Source: Berkiella_A sp963976875
Lineage (GTDB): Bacteria; Pseudomonadota; Gammaproteobacteria; Berkiellales; Berkiellaceae
Reading direction: 5' to 3'
Length of the DNA stretch: 64,000 bases
NCBI GenBank assembly: GCA_963976875.1
Contig: CAXBML010000010.1
Coordinates: 38,008-102,007, forward strand
This document shows positions 17,681 to 26,030 of this stretch, piece by piece. How positions within the stretch are numbered: the first letter of the stretch is position 1; every line of letters starts with the position of its first letter. Made by a program: the position numbers and the translations under genes. The notes beneath the pieces were generated by a model. That model was not told the DNA's origin. It searched no databases and saw nothing but the letters and a program-made list of their open reading frames with translations.

Positions 17681-18259
17681 ATGGATGTTCATACACCCCA
17701 GATGCAACAGCACTCAGACACTTTAGATGTGACGCGCTTAACACTCATGTCTATTCCTGCAGATCAATCATTTATACGCCAGCTATATCGCATGGGACAT
17801 ATTCAAGAATATGCAAAATTTTTAGGCAGCCGCTTTATTAATAAACAGTATACCTGGGGATTTATATTAAGCCTCTTTTGTCAAGTCTTCGGTTTTGCTT
17901 TATTAACTGTTGGTGCCATTATATTTTTTCAGCAAAAGTGGCCATTACAATCCTATTTATACCAGTCTCTCAGTATTGAATTAATGCTTTTATTTTCTAT
18001 TTGGAACGCTTCACGCCAAGGATCAACAACTTGTGCTGGGCAAGTTTTTATTGGCTTAGGGCTACTGCTTAGTGCGGCTGGTATTGGTCACCTATTTTAT
18101 TTTCAACATGCCACACTATCACTCATGCATTTACTTCAAGTGGGATTATTCTTTACTTTACCTTGGTTAATATTATTACAACAAACTTACAGATATGCGC
18201 TCTTTGCAATAATTATTAGTAGTTTGACCATATTGGGAGTCATGTATGCGACAATATAG
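17681..18259 (+). CDS. Uncharacterised multi-pass membrane protein, first of a pair
   Basis: The chosen start is the ATG at 17681, preceded by AGGAAGGAA, giving 192 residues. The open frame extends upstream to 17474, but that would run into the divergent phosphatase gene and has no ribosome binding site. About 70 soluble residues with a helical segment (SFIRQLYRMGHIQEYAKFL) are followed by five or six hydrophobic helices. This layout of a small cytosolic N-terminus and a membrane block vaguely resembles DUF2157-type proteins, but I do not recognise it securely. It overlaps the next gene by 14 bases. Confidence 0.7.
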   Translation: MDVHTPQMQQHSDTLDVTRLTLMSIPADQSFIRQLYRMGHIQEYAKFLGSRFINKQYTWGFILSLFCQVFGFALLTVGAIIFFQQKWPLQSYLYQSLSIELMLLFSIWNASRQGSTTCAGQVFIGLGLLLSAAGIGHLFYFQHATLSLMHLLQVGLFFTLPWLILLQQTYRYALFAIIISSLTILGVMYATI

Positions 18260-19004
18260 TATTCAAAGTGTTTTAGATTGGTTAGATTTTAAAGGCTTTC
18301 TGAAAGATAGAGCTTATGCTGAAGCGACTATCTTGTGTGACTTAAATGCGCAATCACGTATAAATTCGCTTAGAAAACATGTTCAACCAGCGAACCTGTC
18401 GATTGCTCTTTTTGCTTCAATTGCAATGATTTTTATTTTAAATCAAGTTGTTCCTGAAAAACACCAACTTCTGGCTTTTGTTATACTGACCACCGGTTTA
18501 TTTACCTCGAGTTTTTTGCCGCAAAAACCACCGTCACTCTCTCCTATATTAATAGGTTGCTTTGTGGCCATTGGACTTGAATGTGCTCATCTCACACTAA
18601 CAGGCATCATTCAACCCCTTTATCATCAATTTGTAACATTAAATATCGGTTTACATGTCAGCTTGCTGCTGATTATGACCATGCAGTTATTCACATTAAA
18701 GCGGGATAACAATTTTAATTTTAACCCTGGATTTTTTACTTTGTCTTTTGCTTTATCTGCATTAGGCGGCTTGCTTCACCCAGCAATACTTATCTCAATC
18801 CTCATAGCCTTGACTAGCTATAAACAAGCAAACCTCATTATGGTAGGGTTTGGCTTATGCTTAGCTGCATTATTTTCAGGTTGGTATATTTATGATTTAG
18901 AAATCACATGGCATCAGAAATCCATTCTAATGATGGGCATTGGTATTGTCCTGTTTGTTGCACAGTCTATAATACGACACTTTGATTGGCAAAACGAAGG
19001 ATAA
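18246..19004 (+). CDS. Uncharacterised multi-pass membrane protein, second of a pair
   Basis: 252 residues: a 50-residue soluble start (SVLDWLDFKGFLKDRAYAEA) and then seven or eight hydrophobic helices from residue 53 to the end. It overlaps the preceding membrane-protein gene by 14 bases and has the same general plan, so the two probably work together or form a complex in the inner membrane. The pairing recalls DUF2157/DUF4401 neighbours, a weak resemblance judged by eye. No transport or catalytic motif is visible. Confidence 0.7.
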   Translation: MRQYSIQSVLDWLDFKGFLKDRAYAEATILCDLNAQSRINSLRKHVQPANLSIALFASIAMIFILNQVVPEKHQLLAFVILTTGLFTSSFLPQKPPSLSPILIGCFVAIGLECAHLTLTGIIQPLYHQFVTLNIGLHVSLLLIMTMQLFTLKRDNNFNFNPGFFTLSFALSALGGLLHPAILISILIALTSYKQANLIMVGFGLCLAALFSGWYIYDLEITWHQKSILMMGIGIVLFVAQSIIRHFDWQNEG

Positions 19005-19169
19005 AATATTACGCCGCTTAGTGAATACTCGCCTCATCTAACCTATCACCATTTATGTTGTTATCTTTTTTTCAATTAATTTAAAATTTCTTGAACTTCA
19101 TCTCTAATATTTAACTCCTACCAGGTAGATATTTTATGTATATCCATACTAATAAACTGGAGAAATTTA

Positions 19170-19391
19170 ATGAAAACCACTGTAAAAACATTAGCCCTAG
19201 CATCTATTCTGGTATTAACAACAGGTTGTTCTGCAACAAAAGGCGAAAAACGTGTCCTCACGGGAACTGCCATTGGCGCAGGTGCTGGAGCGTTGATAGG
19301 CTCAGCCTCTGGAAATGCAGGTACAGGTGCTCTCATTGGCGCGGGAGCCGGTGCAGCTGGTGGGTATCTATATCACAAAGACAGAAGATAG
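19170..19391 (+). CDS. Small glycine-zipper lipoprotein, copy 1
   Basis: 73 residues. A signal peptide (MKTTVKTLALASILVL) ends in the lipobox LTTGC, so the mature protein would begin at Cys20 with a lipid anchor. The rest is a glycine-zipper: repeated GxxxG-type runs such as GAGAGALIG and GAGAGAAGG that pack helices in membranes, as in OsmB/SlyB-like envelope proteins. A TGGAG ribosome binding site precedes the ATG. It has a close tandem copy 56 bases downstream. Confidence 0.8.
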   Translation: MKTTVKTLALASILVLTTGCSATKGEKRVLTGTAIGAGAGALIGSASGNAGTGALIGAGAGAAGGYLYHKDRR

Positions 19392-19447
19392 TATCAAATT
19401 AAGTACTTACATAATTTGAATATGTTATATTTTTCAGGAGTATTGTA

Positions 19448-19690
19448 ATGAAAACAATCGCAAAACCACTAGCTATAGTCGGTGTTATTTTATTAACCTC
19501 TGGTTGTGCTGCAACTAAAGGTGAACAACGTGTGCTAACAGGGACTGCATTAGGTGCCGGTGCTGGCGCATTGATAGGCGCAGCAACTGGCAGTACTGCC
19601 ACAGGTGCGCTTATTGGTGCTGGTGCGGGTGCTGGTGCGGGGTACTTATACCACAGAGGTAAAAGAGATAGCGATTACGGTCGTTATTAA
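19448..19690 (+). CDS. Small glycine-zipper lipoprotein, copy 2
   Basis: 80 residues, clearly a duplicate of the preceding gene: both share the frame lipobox-Cys-x-ATKGE-x-RVLTGTA followed by GAGAGALIG. The lipobox is LTSGC. The glycine zipper is slightly longer, and the tail YHRGKRDSDYGRY is more basic. AGGAG lies 7 bases before the ATG. Likely an outer-membrane-anchored structural or stress lipoprotein; the exact role is unknown. Confidence 0.8.
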   Translation: MKTIAKPLAIVGVILLTSGCAATKGEQRVLTGTALGAGAGALIGAATGSTATGALIGAGAGAGAGYLYHRGKRDSDYGRY

Positions 19691-19716
19691 TCTCTATGTA
19701 CTTTTAACTACTAACT

Positions 19717-19757
19717 ACCGATGCAGTGATCTATTTGATAACCGCATCGGTGTTTTT
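19717..19757 (+). terminator. Rho-independent terminator after the lipoprotein pair
   Basis: ACCGATGC (19717-19724) pairs with GCATCGGT (19744-19751) and is followed by GTTTTT. The loop is long (19 bases) but the position, 26 bases after the second lipoprotein stop, fits. Confidence 0.6.
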
Positions 19758-19789
19758 ACATAAGTGTTTTTACATAAGTGTTTTATATT

Positions 19790-20416
19790 ATGCAATCTGT
19801 TTTCAGCATTCATTATCTGGTCAAATTTAATTTTTTATTGGCTTTAAGCTTTTTATTTTTATTGTGCTTTTCTAATCATACCTTTGCAAAAAACCAGCAT
19901 ATTTATGACCATGCTAAAATATACTCATCAGAGGAAATCGCTCAATATGATAAGTTGTTGCAAGATATAGAGGACAAATCAGCATTAAGAGTAGAAGCAG
20001 TCATCGTTAAGCAATTTAGCCCTTACCAACCGAAAGAAATTATTGATCATCTTTGGGCTGAGATGGCGAAACGAGAGCCACCAATAGAAAACTCTATTTT
20101 GCTTGTCGTCTCAATTCAAGACAATTTTGCCGTTGTCGTACCGACTAATTCTATTGCCGCATATTATCCAGAAGACATAAAAAAAGAAATTGTGAAGAGA
20201 GTAAGCCAGAATATTCAATCTGGAAGCTATAATACTATATTGCAAAGTGGTGTAGGTGGTATTGTCTATTATTATGACCTCGCCACAAAAGATAAAAAGA
20301 AAGAAGATTCTTCATCCATGGACTTTATAAAAACCAACGCGATTCTACTTGGAGTAGGTTTGTTGGTATTCGCATTTTTTAAATATGGGCGCCGCAAGCC
20401 TAGAATCATTCGCTAG
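19790..20416 (+). CDS. TPM-domain membrane-anchored protein
   Basis: The ATG at 19790 gives 208 residues (an in-frame GTG lies at 19778). A hydrophobic N-terminal segment is a signal peptide or anchor, ending near THTFA-like residues at about 35. Then comes a TPM domain, recognisable from HIYDHAKIYSSEEIAQYDK, an extended strand-helix core, and VVVPTNSIAAYYP. A single C-terminal membrane helix (ILLGVGLLVFAFF) precedes a basic tail, so the domain would sit in the periplasm. TPM proteins have been linked to photosystem repair and to membrane stress in bacteria; the role here is unknown. No clear ribosome binding site is seen, and the direct repeat TTTTTACATAAGTGT lies just upstream. It converges with the hydrolase gene, overlapping by 11 bases. 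Confidence 0.75.
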   Translation: MQSVFSIHYLVKFNFLLALSFLFLLCFSNHTFAKNQHIYDHAKIYSSEEIAQYDKLLQDIEDKSALRVEAVIVKQFSPYQPKEIIDHLWAEMAKREPPIENSILLVVSIQDNFAVVVPTNSIAAYYPEDIKKEIVKRVSQNIQSGSYNTILQSGVGGIVYYYDLATKDKKKEDSSSMDFIKTNAILLGVGLLVFAFFKYGRRKPRIIR

Positions 20417-21260
20417 TATCAGGCATCCCTCTGTATTGGGCCAACGTACCCGGGATCGGAAAATTAATAAAATCTAAAATTAACTCTGTTACTGTTTTAG
20501 GGGCATCTAACAACGCCCAATGGCCGCACCCTACAAGCCGCTCATAACGCCAAACATCATCAACAAAAATCTGGCTATTGCGCATTTGCTCTTCTAATAA
20601 AACCACTTCTCTTGAGGGCCAAACCCCCATTGTAGGAATTGTACAACGAGGAAAATCAGAAAATATAAAAGTCTTTAAATTAGCTCTATACCAGTTCATA
20701 CCCGCTGTCAGTCGGCCAGTTCTAGATAAATCTTCAATCCATCGCTTTATTTCTGGATGGTTATTAGTGCTTTTTCGCAGAACAGCCCAGTTATTTATTT
20801 TAAATAATTTTTCAGCAATACCACGTAATTGGAATATTAAAATATATGTACTTTTACGTTTTTGTGCCCATCCGGCTGTTGCATAAGCCTTAGGGTGACC
20901 GACTGAAATCGCGGTATAGCTATAAAACCTATTAGAGTAATGCCCTGCCAAAAACCAGCCTATCATAGCCCCCCAATCATGCCCCACTAAATGTGCCTTA
21001 TCTATCTGTAGTTTATCCAACAGAGCTATTATATCCTTCATGATTCTTTCAATCGTATAATTTTTACGGCCCTTAGGCGCATCAGATTGACCAAAGCCCC
21101 GCAAGTCAGGGGCAATAACTTTATAACCGGCCTGAACTAATAGTGGTGTCATCTTGCGCCACACAGCATGAGAGTCGGGGAAACCATGCAGCAACAGTAT
21201 AGGTATTCCTTCACCTTCAATATGTATATTAAGATTAATGTCGTTTACGATCATCTTCAT
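20406..21260 (-). CDS. Alpha/beta hydrolase, epoxide hydrolase-like
   Basis: 284 residues with the alpha/beta hydrolase pattern: oxyanion region LLHGFPDSHAVW near residue 25, then LRGFGQSDAP, then the nucleophile elbow VGHDWGAMIG near residue 97. The nucleophile is aspartate, as in epoxide hydrolases and haloalkane dehalogenases, not serine. The catalytic histidine is probably in VGCGHWALLDAP near the C-terminus. No signal peptide. The substrate cannot be told from sequence. It is transcribed alone, convergent with the TPM gene. Confidence 0.85.
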   Translation of the reverse strand: MKMIVNDINLNIHIEGEGIPILLLHGFPDSHAVWRKMTPLLVQAGYKVIAPDLRGFGQSDAPKGRKNYTIERIMKDIIALLDKLQIDKAHLVGHDWGAMIGWFLAGHYSNRFYSYTAISVGHPKAYATAGWAQKRKSTYILIFQLRGIAEKLFKINNWAVLRKSTNNHPEIKRWIEDLSRTGRLTAGMNWYRANLKTFIFSDFPRCTIPTMGVWPSREVVLLEEQMRNSQIFVDDVWRYERLVGCGHWALLDAPKTVTELILDFINFPIPGTLAQYRGMPDTSE

Positions 21261-21385
21261 TTATATTTAATATTATATTTTGAGACGACAATACGCTTAG
21301 ATAGATAAGCCACGCAACTTGTCATGGGTGTCTGATCATTTTAAGAAAGCAAGACAACTTTTTAGGGCTGTCCTGATTATTTTGA

Positions 21386-23971
21386 TTATTTCTTTTTCTT
21401 AGGTGGGCCCCTGTGAGGTAATCTTTCATTAATTCGGGTATTTGATTCTTCAAATCCCTTGATGACTTTATCAAGCAAATGAAAAGTAGGTGAACTTTTA
21501 TTTGTATGCTTTGCTAGCTCTTTGGTTAACATAGAATATCTCGGAAACCTCTGCACCGGCTCCATCAAAAAGCTATCCGCCCCCTTACCTCCTGCTTCAG
21601 GAATTTTGGTAAAAATAGGACTTAACTTTTGCATCAGATTTTTTACTTTACGGTCATAGACATTCAACTTTACGGCAAAAATCCGATTATAATCAGAGTG
21701 TAATTTTTCTGACTGCTCTGTCAAATTTGAAATTTCATCTAATGCTTTAGCTATCTCTATCTGATTATTATTTTGATAAGCTTGGTGTAAATTACTAAAA
21801 GCTGTTTCTATTGATTTATTTGTGCCTCGAATAATTTTGGCCAACTGTATAAGATCTTTCAATCCCTGCTTTTGTTCATCGCTCGCACCAGATGTTTTAT
21901 CATCATCTATAACCTTAATTATATTACCTTCTTGTGATGTTAATATCTTAAGATTGTCCAAATATGTTTTTTCTGTGTCCCTTATTTCCGTTGATGCTTG
22001 CAACAAGCTTTTCTGCTGAGCACTATCTTTGAGACTGGTTAAAGGCCCTATTTTATTAGATGGCGTTATCTTCTCCTTAGATACTAAAAATGCTTTAGAT
22101 AATTTTTCCATTAATGGTTTGACAACAGAATCATCTGCAGTCGCAGCATTTGCTTTATCAATGACATCCACATAGGCATCAAAATGTGTATTAGGTTTTT
22201 GCAATACTTCTTGCAGAGAAATATCTGCGCCTAATAAATTTGCTCTATTTATTTCAGACCATAATTTGTCATCCGGTTTAAACTCACTCTGATATTTTCT
22301 AGCATAATGACTATGTAATAACTCTGATTTTTCTCTCAATCTGCTTATAGTATCTAACTGTCTTGCAATTTGAATATAATCTTGATCAGAAATGGCCCGA
22401 TCCAATTCATTGAATGCTTTTTTCATATCATCTTGAACCGCTGCAATATCTTTCGCAACAATAATTAAACTTGTTATCGCATACTTTTGACTGAGGGTTA
22501 TATCTTTTGATTTACTTTCAATCAAGTAGGTTTCAATTTTATCTTTATTCTCAACCAATGCATTTAAACCATCCACATATTTTTGTTCAGCTTGAAGGAA
22601 TTTCCCGATATCTGTATCGGTCTTTTGAACAGATGCGTCTGCTTTCCCCTCTTGTTTTGCCCCTCCGATGATACCGATTTTAAAAGGTAGTTCACGAATA
22701 ATATTAAATAATTCTTTTACCCTACTATCTGAGCATTCTCTTGTAATCGCTGGCTCTTTACCTGGCAAAGCTTGCTGCATCAAACCCGTCATCGCCTCTA
22801 ACGCATCATAATCCATGTGCTTACGTCTCACTTTGCAGGTTACACTACTAGCATTTTTACCATTGTAAGTAATATGCGCAATTCTGTTTCCTTTGGCATT
22901 TCTAATAAATAACTCATTTTCATTTTTTGGATTTTTTTCTACCGTAATTTTATAGCCATTAATTTTTTCTACAGACTGGATCGCAGAAAACACTTTGTCT
23001 TTATCCACCAAGTCTGAACTTAATGCTTTAATATTAAAGTCTGCTCTGCTTTTTAGTGGTTTCTTGGACTTTTGCGCTTCATACTCACGAATCCTTTCTC
23101 TTAATCTTTGTTTTTCGGCAACGTCTTTAGCTTGATTAATATCTGCTGCAAACTCTTTTAGAGATTGGTGTGCCGCTGATATTTCTGCAGAGAATGGGTG
23201 TTCTTGACCGGTTTTTTCTTTATACTTAACAATCTGTTTCTCCGCTTGCTCCATTGTCATAGGGTAACGCGTAACCCGTTGAACGGGTAAAAGTATGAAA
23301 GCACTCATTCCACTTCCTTCAGGCCTATTTAGGGTTTTCAACTTACTCGTTATTTTTTCAAACAACTTACTTTCTTTATTTTTAGCAAATTCCTCACTAG
23401 AAATAAATGAAGTGCATTCATCAAATAATACGGAATAAGTAGCAAAAAACTTTTTGTTCTCTTCCGTTATCTTTAAAATGTCTTGTAAATGAATTTGTGC
23501 GTTAACATAATTTTCTTCTGCTAATGCCACTTGTAGAAGCTTATATTTTTCCTCTAAACCTTCATTAACTTCATGAATAATTTTTGCCACTGTAAACAAA
23601 GATTCGACTTTTTGCTTTTGATCGCCAGATAGTTTTTTAGATTGTTGAATGATCTTTAAAATTTCATCCGATACGCTATTAAACGCCCAAAGTCCTTCTC
23701 TAAAAGTTTTTTCATTTTTTTCTAACTCTTGAATGACTGGCATGATGATGCTGACATGCTTGGCATGTGTATCCACAGCTGGCTCTTTCCTCAGTTGAGA
23801 ATCGGGCGCCTTATCGGGAGTCTTTTCTGGAGTCTTTTCTGGAGTCTTTTCTGGAGTCTTTTCTGGAGTCTTTTCTGGAGCCGATCTAGCTTGGAATTGT
23901 TTCTCTACTTTGTCTACTAAAGATTGAACACTTTGCTCAACTTTCTTTCCCCTATCTTTACTGGCTGCCAT
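21386..23971 (-). CDS. Protein with repeated RhoGEF (DH)-like modules, candidate host-directed effector
   Basis: 861 residues from the ATG at 23969-23971, which has GAGGT in front; positions below count from that Met. After a low-complexity TPEK repeat (35-55), three related helical modules follow. Module 1 (about 73-285) ends with the DH-domain CR3-like motif LLPVQRVTRYPM (227-238). Module 2 (about 455-635) starts AEQKYVDGL and has only a degenerate counterpart, LQEVLQKPNTHFDAY (586-600). Module 3 (about 658-850) has a good CR1 (EIRDTEKTYLDNLKIL, Glu at 662) and a good CR3, LMEPVQRFPRYSML (802-815). Between modules 1 and 2 is an unassigned domain (about 305-435). No signal peptide or membrane helix; the C-terminus is basic (PPKKKK). 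DH domains activate Rho-family GTPases, which bacteria lack, so a host target is inferred. Confidence 0.72.
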   Translation of the reverse strand: MAASKDRGKKVEQSVQSLVDKVEKQFQARSAPEKTPEKTPEKTPEKTPEKTPDKAPDSQLRKEPAVDTHAKHVSIIMPVIQELEKNEKTFREGLWAFNSVSDEILKIIQQSKKLSGDQKQKVESLFTVAKIIHEVNEGLEEKYKLLQVALAEENYVNAQIHLQDILKITEENKKFFATYSVLFDECTSFISSEEFAKNKESKLFEKITSKLKTLNRPEGSGMSAFILLPVQRVTRYPMTMEQAEKQIVKYKEKTGQEHPFSAEISAAHQSLKEFAADINQAKDVAEKQRLRERIREYEAQKSKKPLKSRADFNIKALSSDLVDKDKVFSAIQSVEKINGYKITVEKNPKNENELFIRNAKGNRIAHITYNGKNASSVTCKVRRKHMDYDALEAMTGLMQQALPGKEPAITRECSDSRVKELFNIIRELPFKIGIIGGAKQEGKADASVQKTDTDIGKFLQAEQKYVDGLNALVENKDKIETYLIESKSKDITLSQKYAITSLIIVAKDIAAVQDDMKKAFNELDRAISDQDYIQIARQLDTISRLREKSELLHSHYARKYQSEFKPDDKLWSEINRANLLGADISLQEVLQKPNTHFDAYVDVIDKANAATADDSVVKPLMEKLSKAFLVSKEKITPSNKIGPLTSLKDSAQQKSLLQASTEIRDTEKTYLDNLKILTSQEGNIIKVIDDDKTSGASDEQKQGLKDLIQLAKIIRGTNKSIETAFSNLHQAYQNNNQIEIAKALDEISNLTEQSEKLHSDYNRIFAVKLNVYDRKVKNLMQKLSPIFTKIPEAGGKGADSFLMEPVQRFPRYSMLTKELAKHTNKSSPTFHLLDKVIKGFEESNTRINERLPHRGPPKKKK
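23821..23880 (-). repeat. Five exact tandem 12-bp repeats encoding Thr-Pro-Glu-Lys
   Basis: The plus-strand unit TCTTTTCTGGAG is repeated five times without error, with degenerate copies on both sides. It lies in frame in the N-terminal linker of the DH-module protein and encodes a proline-rich, charged spacer. Length variation by slippage would stay in frame. Confidence 0.9.
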
Positions 23972-24101
23972 ACAATACCTCAAACACGTATATACACGTT
24001 AAATTACAGAACACATATAGTAATCATACTAACTTTTGAGTGAGTAAAGTACTGTTCTTCTATGCAATTTAATTATTTTTTTAGACGTGTGACTGGTATT
24101 T

Positions 24102-25688
24102 TTATGGGGAAATAGCTTCGGCAACAGACAGTTTTACAATTCTATCTACTCTGAATGTACGAATTGCCTGTCGTTTAGTGCAAAAAGCCAGCAAGCCCTG
24201 GAAAACCGTGGATTGGTAGGACTGCTCGCGTAATTTTTGAGGAATGACGATACGTTGTGTTTCAGTATTATCGTTCATTATATAAGTGATATCTAATGAA
24301 CATTTATTTCGAATAGCCTCAAGAATAAGTTCAATTTTCCCGTCAATTTCTAATGATGGGTCAACTTCTTGATATTTGGCTTTGGTTAAATATTGTCCAA
24401 TTTTATAATCAGTTTGAATATGGTGCTTTTTAATGGGTGTTTTTAATACTAAACCTTCAAAAGAGGTGCATCGACTGAGCGCTACATACATTTGTCCTGA
24501 TGCAAAAGTACCACGACCAATATCAACAATTACATTATCAAAAGTTTTGCCTTGGCTTTTGTGTATGGTGACAGCCCAAGCCAATCTAAAAGGAAATTGA
24601 GAAAAAGTCCCTATAGGCTCAGATACAATATTTTTACCTACTGTGGTAAATTTAAAAACTTCCCAGTTAAATTTATGCACCAAAACTATTTGCCCAGTAG
24701 ATTGCAAGCGCACGCGCAAATAAGGCTCCCCCTCTTCGTCAATTTTAGTACCCTCAATGATACCAATACTGCCATTCACCCAACGACGCTTTTGATCATT
24801 GTTCAGCAACATAATTTGCGCGCCCACTTTATATTGTAACGATTTCGATGTGGGATAATATTCTTTGGTAAAATCGCCTTTAACGCTTGCTTTTGAGACT
24901 TGTAGTTTTTCTGACAATGCCTCTAGATGCTCCTCGTTAATTTCATCTGATTTTTTGTTCGTAGTCGTAAGGCTAATGTAAAACTGATCATTGGTTGTTT
25001 TAAAGTTGGGCAAATACCGACTATTTAAATGTAGTAACTCAGCCTCTGATACAGTATTGTTTCGAATTGTGTTCAGTAAGTCGACAAATTCTTGTTCTTT
25101 TTGTCTATAAACTTTATCTAGTTCTATAATTTTAAAATCAATATGCTCAAAGGCTTCAGCACTAAAAAAATAAGGGGACACATAATGTTCCCTAAACAAA
25201 TCTCTTTCGTGAGATGTCACAACAGGCGGCAATTGATACAAATCTCCAACAAAAATCATCTGCACGCCACCAAAAGGCTCACTAGGTGCCGGGCCATAAA
25301 TACGCAAAAATATATCGATACAATCTAACAAGTCTGCTCGCAGCATAGAGACTTCATCGATGATAATTGTTTTAAGTGTTTTATAAACTTTTTTGGAACG
25401 TGGTTTAACTTCTTTATCTTTAATTTTCTGTGGTGTCACATCGACATAAAAATTAAAAAAGCTATGAATAGTTTGCCCTTTGACGTTTAAAGCGGCTACC
25501 CCAGTAGGTGCTAAAATAACTGGCTTATTGTTACTTTGCTTGCAAAAATAATCTAGTAAAGTGGATTTACCGGTACCTGCCTTACCAGTAATAAAAACAC
25601 TTTGTTGCGGGTCGCTCATTAGATCGATAGCTTTTTGAAATTGGACGTTGAGTTCAATTCCCTCAGATGAAACGCTGTCTTTCTGCAT
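24102..25688 (-). CDS. Pif1/RecD-type SF1 helicase with C-terminal WYL-like domain
   Basis: 528 residues from the ATG at 25686-25688 (GGGAA lies before it; a TTG at 25703 is also in frame). Helicase motifs are complete: Walker A ITGKAGTGKSTLL at about 34-46, motif Ia LAPTGVAALNVKG, Walker B IIIDEVSML near 110-118, motif III VGDLYQLPPV, and the C-terminal VTIHKSQGKTFD and YVALSRC. The last 70 residues (DITYIMNDNTETQ to FRVDRIVKL) look like a WYL ligand-sensing fold. Pif1-like enzymes unwind DNA 5' to 3' and act on forks or structured DNA. The WYL tail suggests regulation by nucleic acid or a nucleotide ligand. It stands alone beside the repeat region. Confidence 0.85.
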   Translation of the reverse strand: MQKDSVSSEGIELNVQFQKAIDLMSDPQQSVFITGKAGTGKSTLLDYFCKQSNNKPVILAPTGVAALNVKGQTIHSFFNFYVDVTPQKIKDKEVKPRSKKVYKTLKTIIIDEVSMLRADLLDCIDIFLRIYGPAPSEPFGGVQMIFVGDLYQLPPVVTSHERDLFREHYVSPYFFSAEAFEHIDFKIIELDKVYRQKEQEFVDLLNTIRNNTVSEAELLHLNSRYLPNFKTTNDQFYISLTTTNKKSDEINEEHLEALSEKLQVSKASVKGDFTKEYYPTSKSLQYKVGAQIMLLNNDQKRRWVNGSIGIIEGTKIDEEGEPYLRVRLQSTGQIVLVHKFNWEVFKFTTVGKNIVSEPIGTFSQFPFRLAWAVTIHKSQGKTFDNVIVDIGRGTFASGQMYVALSRCTSFEGLVLKTPIKKHHIQTDYKIGQYLTKAKYQEVDPSLEIDGKIELILEAIRNKCSLDITYIMNDNTETQRIVIPQKLREQSYQSTVFQGLLAFCTKRQAIRTFRVDRIVKLSVAEAISP

Positions 25689-25846
25689 GAGTTGGTTTCC
25701 CAAGTTTGTGTTTTTTAGGCTAGGATAGATGCTAATGGCACCAGGGATTCTTTATGACTTGAATTTTAACAGATCGGTGTATTAAGGCCATCGCTTATTT
25801 AAGAATCATTATTATATTATTAGTGACTTTCACCTAATACCAAGGC

Positions 25847-25887
25847 AAAAAAAATGCCCATCAATGGTATTGATAGGCATTTTTTAA
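25847..25887. terminator. Hairpin terminator beside the decayed tRNA-Ser copy
   Basis: An ATGCC-x-ATCAAT arm and its complement ATTGAT-x-GGCAT close a 3-base loop and are flanked by A-rich and T-rich runs. It sits just 3' (minus strand) of the decayed tRNA-Ser, as the terminator at 26081-26110 does for the intact tRNA. Confidence 0.55.
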
Positions 25888-25890
25888 AAT

Positions 25891-26030
25891 TGGCGGAGAG
25901 GGAGGGATTAACTCGCTCGCAAAGCAAAGCTTTTGCTCTCTCACCCTTCGGGCCTCGCGCTGATGCGCTCCGTTAAAACTGCTTCGCCATCCACTTCGTG
26001 GATTGTTCGCTATGCCGTTTTTCGAACCCC
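25891..26030 (-). pseudogene. Decayed tRNA-Ser copy carrying one ~110-bp element in its T-loop
   Basis: Bases 25891-25909 are identical to the 3' acceptor and T-arm of the intact tRNA-Ser at 26115-26204. The match breaks off exactly at GGGATT of the T-loop, where a copy of the repeated element (25910-26019) begins. The T-loop sequence resumes as TTCGAACCC at 26021. Beyond that the anticodon and D arms cannot be recognised; instead an inverted GGGTTCGAA follows at 26048-26056. It is not a functional tRNA. Confidence 0.6.
25910..26019. repeat. T-loop-inserted element, copy 1
   Basis: About 110 bases, closely related to the two copies at 26246-26470. It contains short hairpins (CCCTTCGGG, GCGC-TGAT-GCGC, ATCCAC-TTC-GTGGAT) and no plausible gene. 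It lies at the same T-loop position of a tRNA-Ser as the other copies. Confidence 0.7.

Noticed and set aside
23821..23880. 12-bp tandem repeat as a CRISPR or regulatory repeat
   Set aside because: It is in frame inside a long coding sequence and encodes a repeated tetrapeptide.
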